NCBI GenBank assembly: GCA_038124645.1
Contig: JAYPCI010000007.1
Span: 1 to 50,275, forward strand
Direction: 5' to 3'
Length of the DNA: 50,275 nt
From: JAYPCI01 sp038124645
GTDB lineage: Bacteria; Pseudomonadota; Alphaproteobacteria; Pelagibacterales; Pelagibacteraceae
Shown here in pieces: positions 17,661-24,311 of the stretch (positions are counted from its first letter, which is position 1; every line of letters starts with the position of its first letter). The notes under the pieces are model-generated. The model was not told the DNA's origin, ran no database searches, and saw nothing but the letters and a program-made list of their open reading frames with translations. Both the position numbers and the translations under genes were made by a program.

Positions 17661-18558
17661 TTTTTTCTAAAAGGTATTCAAGCAATATATGCGGAAAAGT
17701 AAGTGACGCCAAACCAATAAAAACAACCTTTAAAACTGCTGAATCTAATGAAAAATAATTATTTAAAACATAAACTCCAATTATAAATGTAGTGCACGTT
17801 ATAAACGTTAGAGGCAAAGATTTTTTTAAAAAACTTGTTAATCCTTTGTTAAAACTAATTTTATTAATTTCATATATTAAAGATAGCGAATGTCTAACAG
17901 AATGCAAAAAACAAAAATATATTGTAAATGCTACAAGCGGTGAAAAAGTTGCATTCAGAGCAATAATTGTAAACCAATCTGCTATAATAAAGCCATTACT
18001 TTTTCCCCAGTAAGCAAGAAAAAAATTACTAAAAAAACTTAGAAAAATTAGAGATAAAATTAATTGTTCATTAGATACAAGAAGTAATTGATAATTAATA
18101 GTTTCAAAAATTTCAATAGTCTGATCTTTTTTCAGGAATAATGGTGCCAAAATTACAATCGATCCTTTAAGTAAATAGAACAAATCTACAAACTTATTTT
18201 CAATTTTAATACCACAATTACAATCTTCTTTTCCAAAATGATAAGCGGCAATTAATAAAAAAATACTTAGTATTAAATTTGGCAAAATGAACCATAACCC
18301 AATTACTAAAATAGAAATAAATACATAAGACAAATAAAATAGATATTTGTTTTTAATACCGTAAAATTTTAAGATTTTTATTCCTTTAATGTTGTCTAAA
18401 GAACCATGCATAATTCCTATCGTAGATATTAAAAAAAAACAAAATAAGTTTGTATATTGAATTTCTACATTTATCATTTTTACAAGCGGTACAATAATTA
18501 AGATTATTAAAAAAAATAAATAAAGGGAGTAGTGTTTATTAATTTTATAAATATCCAT
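17644..18558 (-). CDS. blh: Brp/Blh-family beta-carotene 15,15'-dioxygenase
   Basis: Integral membrane enzyme of 304 residues that cleaves beta-carotene centrally into two retinals, the rhodopsin chromophore. The non-heme iron ligands of the family are recognisable: H51 in IMHGSLDN, H107 in AAYHFGKED, and H219 and H223 in FLHSVRHSL; another conserved His is in FPHILLEY near residue 290. Seven or more hydrophobic helices are visible. It is placed directly after crtY with no gap (crtY stop at 18559) and overlaps ispH. Carotenoid synthesis genes upstream and no other carotenoid-modifying gene imply that retinal is the intended product. Confidence 0.94.
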   Translation of the reverse strand: MDIYKINKHYSLYLFFLIILIIVPLVKMINVEIQYTNLFCFFLISTIGIMHGSLDNIKGIKILKFYGIKNKYLFYLSYVFISILVIGLWFILPNLILSIFLLIAAYHFGKEDCNCGIKIENKFVDLFYLLKGSIVILAPLFLKKDQTIEIFETINYQLLLVSNEQLILSLIFLSFFSNFFLAYWGKSNGFIIADWFTIIALNATFSPLVAFTIYFCFLHSVRHSLSLIYEINKISFNKGLTSFLKKSLPLTFITCTTFIIGVYVLNNYFSLDSAVLKVVFIGLASLTFPHILLEYLLEKNEKRA

Positions 18559-19623
18559 TTAAAATAATTCCTTCAAAAAAATCCATTTCGGCATTTTTGC
18601 TATAATCACACAATCTTCAAAAAAATTACTTTTATTTGATAAAAATTTAATAACAGTATTTGATGAATTTAGAAACATTTTATAAAAGATCGAAGGCATC
18701 TTTTCTGGATTATTCTTAAGAACTCTTAAAAAAATTTTATCTAAGAATTTGTATTTTTTTCCAAAGTGATATTTTTTTTGGTCTTGAATTTTATCTATAT
18801 TTTTTCTGATGTATCTACTATGTTCCTGAATATTAAGAAAAGTGTATCCTGTGCTTAATCTAGTCATTCCTCCAGCAGAGCCAATATTAATGGTTTTTTT
18901 ATCATTATTAGCCAGAGGGTAAAATAAAGGTATTTTTCCCTTTTCTGTATAATTAATTTTATAATTATTTATACCTAAATTATTTTTAATATAATTCTCT
19001 AATTGATAATCATAATCCATTAAAGTTTGATCTTCTAAATCTGACAACCAAGTAGTTTCAATTAATGCTCTATTTTTTTTGAACGGCAATGTATAAAAAA
19101 AGTGTACCCTATTTCTTTGTTCACAATTAAAATCCATTAGATTTAAAATTCTATCATCAAAGATTTCTTTAGTTGTTTCTATCTCAATACCTTGAAAGTG
19201 TTGCCATAATTCAGATTTATTAAATCCACCTTCAAAAACACTATTAAAAATTAATGAATTTTCTGAATTAATTTCTTTAATATTTTTGAAAAAACTCACG
19301 TTAGGATTAGCAGAAAGTTTCGAATTAATCTTTTTATAAAATCTCCCACTATCAATACTTTGATAGGGAAAATTTTCATTTTTTAATTCACAAGAACTTT
19401 CTGTAGTGTTGATTGTAAAATTACTCCAACTTTTTATAACACAATCTTCAAAATTATGATCAAACACTTTCCAAAATGACCAAGTCTTATCTCGTTTATA
19501 CTCATTCCGTGGTTCTATTATTGCTAAGGTTTTGTCTTTTAATTTTTCATTGATCTCAAGCTCATAAGCCAAAGAAAGACCAGCACACCCGCCACCAACA
19601 ATTACATAATCAAATTCTCTCAT
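18559..19623 (-). CDS. crtY: Lycopene beta-cyclase CrtY
   Basis: FAD-dependent cyclase of 354 residues converting lycopene to beta-carotene. The N-terminal dinucleotide fold DYVIVGGGCAGLSLAYEL, the RTWSFW-like DKTWSFWK motif, and the C-terminal IGSAGGMTRLSTGYTF are all CrtY signatures; PLFYPLA near residue 225 also fits. The ATG overlaps the end of crtB by 14 bases. It supplies the beta-carotene that Blh cleaves. The length is slightly shorter than many cyclases but nothing essential appears missing. Confidence 0.95.
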   Translation of the reverse strand: MREFDYVIVGGGCAGLSLAYELEINEKLKDKTLAIIEPRNEYKRDKTWSFWKVFDHNFEDCVIKSWSNFTINTTESSCELKNENFPYQSIDSGRFYKKINSKLSANPNVSFFKNIKEINSENSLIFNSVFEGGFNKSELWQHFQGIEIETTKEIFDDRILNLMDFNCEQRNRVHFFYTLPFKKNRALIETTWLSDLEDQTLMDYDYQLENYIKNNLGINNYKINYTEKGKIPLFYPLANNDKKTINIGSAGGMTRLSTGYTFLNIQEHSRYIRKNIDKIQDQKKYHFGKKYKFLDKIFLRVLKNNPEKMPSIFYKMFLNSSNTVIKFLSNKSNFFEDCVIIAKMPKWIFLKELF

Positions 19624-20458
19624 TTAAATCTATTTCCTTGATCAAAATTGAATGATTTTTAAAATTATCGTAGCTAATATCTTTCACAAACAATAATTTT
19701 ATAAAGTCTATAACTGAGTTTAATGTCTCTATTATTTTAGCAAAAAATGGAACATATATTTTTCCAGCGTTATCATAGTTTTTAATATTTTTTTGTTTAA
19801 GAATATAATAGTTTATTTTTTTATATATTCTCCTTGCCACGATTACAGCAAATCGAAATTTTAAAGGAATACTGCTTATTGATTTAAAAGATTTATCATA
19901 AAAATATTCAGAGTCTTTAATTGTTTCCTCTATAGATGAAAAGTCGTGCTTAATGTATTCACGATTGCGGTTTTTATCTTCTATAACATCGCGTGCAATA
20001 TTTGTTAGTTGCATGGCGATACCTAAGTCAATCGCACCCTTATAAGCCTCCTTATTTTTAACTTTTAATATTTTTGACATCATTAATCCCACAGTGCCAG
20101 CGACTCTATAAGAATATATTAATAAATTCTTTTTAGTTTGCATTTGAAGGTTTTCAGTTAAGTCTGTTTCTACTCCATCAAACAAATCATAAACAACTTT
20201 AAGAGGAATGTTTTCATTATTTATTAAGGACCACATTTCTTTTATAATTAAGTTGCCTGAATTCTTATCAGTAAAGTCCTTCTTAAACTTAAAAAAGTAT
20301 TCTTTTTTGATTTCTAATTTATTTTCATCATCAACAATATCATCTAACGTTCTACAAAAATTATATAAAGTTGAGCTTTTTTGAAACACTGCTTTATCTA
20401 AAAAGAAACTTGCCCAATAAAAAGATTTTGCATGTTTTTTCAGTAAATTAATTTTCAT
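19610..20458 (-). CDS. crtB: Phytoene synthase CrtB
   Basis: Condenses two geranylgeranyl diphosphates head to head into phytoene. The 282-residue protein has both aspartate-rich motifs, RTLDDIVDD (residues 37-44) and NIARDVIED (153-161), plus the N-terminal AKSFYWASFFL typical of squalene/phytoene synthases. It overlaps crtI by four bases and crtY by 14. Context with crtI and crtY makes phytoene rather than squalene the product. Its substrate must come from a GGPP synthase encoded outside the window. Confidence 0.95.
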   Translation of the reverse strand: MKINLLKKHAKSFYWASFFLDKAVFQKSSTLYNFCRTLDDIVDDENKLEIKKEYFFKFKKDFTDKNSGNLIIKEMWSLINNENIPLKVVYDLFDGVETDLTENLQMQTKKNLLIYSYRVAGTVGLMMSKILKVKNKEAYKGAIDLGIAMQLTNIARDVIEDKNRNREYIKHDFSSIEETIKDSEYFYDKSFKSISSIPLKFRFAVIVARRIYKKINYYILKQKNIKNYDNAGKIYVPFFAKIIETLNSVIDFIKLLFVKDISYDNFKNHSILIKEIDLNERI

Positions 20459-21921
20459 TTTATTAATTCATCTATGACTTTAGCCGAAGACAGTACTCCT
20501 GGCATACCAGCGCCTGGATGTGTACCAGCGCCCACAAAAAATAAATTTTCAAATATTTCAGATTGATTATGAAATCTAAAATAAGCTGACTGTGAAAACT
20601 TAGGCTGAATTGAAAAACCTGAACCATGCAGAGTAGATAAATCTTTTTCAAAATAATCAGGTGTTAAGTAAAAATCATCAACCACATTTTCTTTTATACC
20701 TGGTAAAACTGATTTATCCATTACGTTTAATACTAATTTTTTAAACTCCTCTCCTTTTTGATCCCAATTAATTTGTGATAAATTGTTAGGCACAGGAACC
20801 AAAACATAAAAAGCGTCATGTCCAGGAGGAGCCATTTTCTGGTCAGTTGCCGTCGGTCTATGCAAATAATAACTAATATCATCTGAGAGAGTTTTTTGTT
20901 CAAAAATTTGCTCTAAATGTTCTTTATAACTTTTTCCAAAATAAATTGTATGATGAGCAACATCATTGTATTGCTTTTTAGATCCAAAATAATAAACAAA
21001 TAATCCCATAGAGTAGTCCATTCTTTTAATTTTTTGATTAAACCAAAAACTATAATTGTTTTTATGTTTAATTAAATTTTTATAAACATTAGGTGGATCA
21101 GAATTACAGATCACATAGTCACTCTCTATGATCTCAGTATTATTAATTTTTAAACTCATAATATTTTTGTTATTAGTTAAAATTTCTGTAACTTCTGAGT
21201 CTTTTCTAATCTTGATACCTTCCTCGACCATTAATTTTTCCAGTGCACTTACCACACTCCCGGTGCCACCTAAGGCGTAATGAATTCCCCATTTTTTTTC
21301 TAAAAATAAAATTAGTGTATAAATTGAAGTAGTGGTAAAGGGATTGCCTCCAACTAATAGAGGATGCATACTAAATACCCTTCTTAATTTTTCATCCTTA
21401 ATATAACTTGAAACAAGTTTATAGACTGATTGATAACTTTTTAATTGAAGTAAATCAGGAATTTGTTTGAGCATAAAAAAAATATTTTTAAAAGATTTAG
21501 AGGATAGTTCTTCGTAACCTTTCTTAAAAATTTTTTCTGTAAACTTAACTAATTGCTTATACCCATCAAAATCTAAAGTCGAAAATTTTTCTATTTCAGA
21601 CTTCATCGAATTTTCATCTCCGGAATAATCAAACCGTGTGCCATCATGAAAGACAAAACGATACCATAAGTTCAGCGGAACAATTTTTACATAATTTGAA
21701 ATCTTTTTATTAAATAATGAAAATAGTTCCTCAAATAAATAAGGTGCTGTTATAACTGTAGGGCCACCATCAAATATAAAATTGTTTTTTTTAAAAACCC
21801 TAGCTCTACCACCTAAATCTTTGTGTTTTTCTAACAGGGTTACATCATGACCTTTAGCGCGCATTCGCAATGCTGCGGCTATGCCACCAAAACCAGAACC
21901 AATAACTAAAACTTTCTTCAT
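20455..21921 (-). CDS. crtI: Phytoene desaturase CrtI
   Basis: FAD-dependent desaturase of 488 residues taking phytoene to lycopene. The N-terminal fold VLVIGSGFGGIAAALRM with the following LLEKHKDLGGRA, and the C-terminal FFVGAGTHPGAGMPGVLSSAK, are diagnostic of the CrtI family. DGGPTVITAP also fits the bacterial four-step enzymes. It is the first carotenoid gene, 46 bases after atpF on the same strand. Those 46 bases contain an extended -10 element, so the carotenoid genes may have their own promoter in addition to read-through from ATP synthase genes. Confidence 0.96.
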   Translation of the reverse strand: MKKVLVIGSGFGGIAAALRMRAKGHDVTLLEKHKDLGGRARVFKKNNFIFDGGPTVITAPYLFEELFSLFNKKISNYVKIVPLNLWYRFVFHDGTRFDYSGDENSMKSEIEKFSTLDFDGYKQLVKFTEKIFKKGYEELSSKSFKNIFFMLKQIPDLLQLKSYQSVYKLVSSYIKDEKLRRVFSMHPLLVGGNPFTTTSIYTLILFLEKKWGIHYALGGTGSVVSALEKLMVEEGIKIRKDSEVTEILTNNKNIMSLKINNTEIIESDYVICNSDPPNVYKNLIKHKNNYSFWFNQKIKRMDYSMGLFVYYFGSKKQYNDVAHHTIYFGKSYKEHLEQIFEQKTLSDDISYYLHRPTATDQKMAPPGHDAFYVLVPVPNNLSQINWDQKGEEFKKLVLNVMDKSVLPGIKENVVDDFYLTPDYFEKDLSTLHGSGFSIQPKFSQSAYFRFHNQSEIFENLFFVGAGTHPGAGMPGVLSSAKVIDELIK

Positions 21922-21929
21922 TTAAAATG

Positions 21930-21938
21930 AGTATATCA
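21930..21938 (-). promoter_or_regulatory. Candidate extended -10 promoter of the crtIBY-blh genes
   Basis: On the minus strand the bases read TGATATACT, i.e. TGN followed by TATACT, an extended -10 element; a weak TTTTTA sits 17 bases upstream. Only eight bases separate the -10 box from the crtI ATG at 21921, so a transcript starting at normal distance would have a leader of one or two bases. No Shine-Dalgarno is visible, consistent with leaderless translation. Confidence 0.45.
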
Positions 21939-21967
21939 ATTATTTGGTTTAGTAAAAATTTTTATGA

Positions 21968-22471
21968 CTAGTTTTTACTTTGATTTTTTTTAATGATTTG
22001 TTTTGTCTCGTCTAGGCTTTTTTGAAAAACCATTTCTAATTTAGATTTATCTAAGGAGTCTGCTAGTAATTTTTTCACAGAGTCGATAGCTAGAAGGACT
22101 GATGCATTTTTAACTTCTTTAATTGCCTGTTCTTTCATTGATTTGATTTTATTTTCAGCATTATTTTTCTTAATTTCCATTGATGAATGAAACATATCGT
22201 TTGCTTTAACAAGATTTTTTTCGATCACTTCATTTGCATGATTAATCATTTTTTGAGTTTCCTCTTTTGAGTTACTTAAGATTTTATCATTTTCACTTAG
22301 AAGATTTTTAGCTTCATTCTTTAATTTTTCAGCGTTATCAACTTGTTGTTTTATTTTGTCAATGTTGTCTTGTATTGCAGCATTAACTTTAATATGGATT
22401 TTAAAGTAGATTAATAATCCAATAAAAATAACAAAGGAAATTGCTACCCAAAATGTTGCATCAAAACTCAT
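21968..22471 (-). CDS. atpF: ATP synthase F0 subunit b
   Basis: Peripheral-stalk subunit of 167 residues: one N-terminal transmembrane helix (ATFWVAISFVIFIGLLIYF) and a long charged helix that links F0 to F1. Alphaproteobacteria carry two unequal b-type subunits; the one without an N-terminal extension and lying second is called b here, and its upstream neighbour b'. The ATG overlaps the b' stop (ATGA). crtI follows 46 bases downstream. The F1 genes are not in this window, which fits the split atp operons of alphaproteobacteria. Confidence 0.94.
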   Translation of the reverse strand: MSFDATFWVAISFVIFIGLLIYFKIHIKVNAAIQDNIDKIKQQVDNAEKLKNEAKNLLSENDKILSNSKEETQKMINHANEVIEKNLVKANDMFHSSMEIKKNNAENKIKSMKEQAIKEVKNASVLLAIDSVKKLLADSLDKSKLEMVFQKSLDETKQIIKKNQSKN

Positions 22472-23046
22472 AAATACTTTTCTTTATTTTTTTTTAAATT
22501 TTCACCAATCAACGTATCAACGCTCGTTTTGTTTAATTCAGAGCCTGTGATTTCATATATTATTTTTGAGGATAATTCAGAGGCGATAGTAGGTATTTTT
22601 TTTAAAGATTCATTTTTAAAATCATTAATTTCTTTTTCTGCCTTTTTTATTTCTTCATCTATCTGTTTTTGAATAGTTTCTTTTTTCTCTTTAATCTCTT
22701 TATCAATTTTTTCATTACCATCTTTTAAAATTTTTTGGACTTGTCTTTTAGCGTTTTCAATATTCTTTTTATATTCAGATATTTTATTTTCAGCTTCATG
22801 ATTTGATTTTTCAGCCTCATCAAGATCATCTCTAATTTTATTTTCTCTTGTATCTATAGAGTTTCGGATTTTTGGAACATAAATTTTAGATACTAACAAA
22901 TAAAGCACTGTAAAAAAAAGTGCTAACCAAAATGCTTGCGATCCCCAATAGGTCGGATCGAGCTGAGGCATCCCAGCCTCAGCTGCCATGATTTTTACAT
23001 TTAAAAAAAGTAAAAAAATTATATTAAAAAATAAAATTTTTTTCAC
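22468..23046 (-). CDS. ATP synthase F0 subunit b'
   Basis: Second peripheral-stalk subunit of about 192 residues, atpF'/atpG of photosynthetic and alphaproteobacterial nomenclature. After a hydrophobic leader, the segment AGMPQLDPTYWGSQAFWLALFF is the classic b' start, followed by a long coiled coil rich in Lys and Glu. The start is uncertain: GTG at 23046, one base after the atpE stop, is chosen here; TTG at 23058 would overlap atpE, and ATG at 22989 would remove the leader. The leader looks like a signal sequence or an additional anchor. Confidence 0.92.
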   Translation of the reverse strand: MKKILFFNIIFLLFLNVKIMAAEAGMPQLDPTYWGSQAFWLALFFTVLYLLVSKIYVPKIRNSIDTRENKIRDDLDEAEKSNHEAENKISEYKKNIENAKRQVQKILKDGNEKIDKEIKEKKETIQKQIDEEIKKAEKEINDFKNESLKKIPTIASELSSKIIYEITGSELNKTSVDTLIGENLKKNKEKYL

Positions 23047-23047
23047 T

Positions 23048-23275
23048 TTAGAATGCAAATAATATTATTAAAGCTACTACTAAACCAAATAGTCCAGTAG
23101 CTTCAGCTAAGGCAAACCCTAACAACAAGTTAGGAAATTGCTTTTGTGCTGCTGATGGATTTCTCATCGCTCCTGACAAGTAATTGCCAAAAATTAATCC
23201 AATGCCAACACCAGCTCCTGCTAATGCGATTGCAGCTAAACCTGCTCCAATCATTTTTGCTGCTTCTAGCTCCAT
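23048..23275 (-). CDS. atpE: ATP synthase F0 subunit c (proteolipid)
   Basis: Two-helix hairpin of 75 residues forming the rotating c-ring. The polar loop RNPSAAQKQ joins the helices, and the ion-binding glutamate lies in FALAEATGLFGL of helix 2. The residue after the glutamate is Ala rather than Ser or Thr, and helix 1 has no Gln at the sodium-ligand position, so the ring should use protons. The start is the ATG at 23275 behind the strongest Shine-Dalgarno of the window, in keeping with the high copy number of c subunits. Confidence 0.98.
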   Translation of the reverse strand: MELEAAKMIGAGLAAIALAGAGVGIGLIFGNYLSGAMRNPSAAQKQFPNLLLGFALAEATGLFGLVVALIILFAF

Positions 23276-23279
23276 TGTT

Positions 23280-23285
23280 CCTCCT
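23280..23285 (-). promoter_or_regulatory. Strong Shine-Dalgarno of atpE
   Basis: Minus strand reads AGGAGG four bases before the atpE ATG, within AAAGGAGGAACAATG. Few genes in this window have more than a trace of such a site, so this one probably raises translation of subunit c above that of its operon partners. Confidence 0.8.
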
Positions 23286-24020
23286 TTAGTGATGTAAATT
23301 TAAAGCATCGTTCAAATAGATGCATGTTAATATTGCGAAAACATAGGCTTGTAAAAATGCTACTAATATTTCCAATCCAGTTAACGCGACTGAAAAACTA
23401 AGTGGCAACCAACCACCTAGAATTCCAAGACTTACTACAAATCCCCCAAAAACTTTCATCATGGTATGTCCAGCCATCATGTTAGCAAATAATCTTACTG
23501 ATAATGATACTGGTCTGCTTAAATAGGAGATAATTTCAATAACAACAATCAGTGGTAATAACACCACTGGTACACCGCTTGGTACAAATAATTTTAAATA
23601 ACCAAAGCCGTGCTTTATAAAACCAATAATTGTTACACCAATAAATATTACTAATGCTAATAACATTGTAATTATAATATGGCTAGTAACAGTAAATGAG
23701 TAAGGGATCATTCCAACCATGTTACAAAACAGAACAAAAATAAATAAACTAAAAATAAAAGCAAAATAAGGTTTAGCTTTTGATCCCGCTGTATCACTTA
23801 TCATTTTAGCGATAAAATTATAAAATAATTCTGACATTAATTGTAATTTTCCAGGAACGATACTTTTTTTATTTGTGCTCAATGTTAGAAAAATAGAAAT
23901 CAGAACTAATGAAACCAACATAAATAAACTCGAATTTGTAAAAGAGAGGTCAATTCCGCCTATTTTAATCTCAGGTCCAATTTTATAGACATTAAACTGG
24001 CTCATTGGATTAGCAGCCAT
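23286..24020 (-). CDS. atpB: ATP synthase F0 subunit a
   Basis: Proton-channel subunit of 244 residues. The essential arginine lies in RPVSLSVRLFANMMAGH, and the C-terminal helix carries the conserved Gln in LEILVAFLQAYVFAILTCIYLNDA. About five or six hydrophobic helices are visible. The N-terminus MSQFNVYKIGP is typical of alphaproteobacterial subunit a. It is 3 bases after atpI and 10 before atpE. Confidence 0.98.
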   Translation of the reverse strand: MAANPMSQFNVYKIGPEIKIGGIDLSFTNSSLFMLVSLVLISIFLTLSTNKKSIVPGKLQLMSELFYNFIAKMISDTAGSKAKPYFAFIFSLFIFVLFCNMVGMIPYSFTVTSHIIITMLLALVIFIGVTIIGFIKHGFGYLKLFVPSGVPVVLLPLIVVIEIISYLSRPVSLSVRLFANMMAGHTMMKVFGGFVVSLGILGGWLPLSFSVALTGLEILVAFLQAYVFAILTCIYLNDALNLHH

Positions 24021-24023
24021 TAG

Positions 24024-24311
24024 TTAATCCTCATTATTTGAATTTTGTAATTTTTTTGCAACTCTAATAACATTTATGATTCCTGTAACCGCACCTAAAA
24101 TAAAGAATATAATAATAAACCAAGGTTTAGTATCAAACCATTGATCTAAAATAAACCCCAATATTGTCCCAACCAAAACTGCTGACACCAACTCTGTACT
24201 TAGTTTAAAAGCATTACCGAAAAAGTTAGATTTATTGCTTTTACCATCACTGGTTTCTTTATAAATTTTGGTTTTTTCAATTTTTAGGCGAGTCCTAAAA
24301 TCCTCATCCAT
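24024..24311 (-). CDS. atpI: ATP synthase protein I
   Basis: Small membrane protein of 95 residues with two hydrophobic helices (ELVSAVLVGTILGFILDQWF and PWFIIIFFILGAVTGIINVIR), the shape and GFILDQWFDTKPWF motif of AtpI/AtpR proteins that lead F0 operons. AtpI is linked to c-ring assembly or magnesium supply in other bacteria and is not a structural subunit. The start overlaps the smc stop by one base (24311), so smc and the F0 genes appear co-transcribed. Confidence 0.92.
   Translation of the reverse strand: MDEDFRTRLKIEKTKIYKETSDGKSNKSNFFGNAFKLSTELVSAVLVGTILGFILDQWFDTKPWFIIIFFILGAVTGIINVIRVAKKLQNSNNED

Noticed and set aside
17644..21921. Rhodopsin gene hidden near the retinal genes
   Set aside because: All frames in this region are assigned; no seven-helix protein with the retinal-binding lysine motif is present in the window.
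23048..23275. Sodium-dependent ATP synthase
   Set aside because: The c subunit lacks the Gln in helix 1 and the Ser/Thr after the ion-binding Glu that mark sodium rings.
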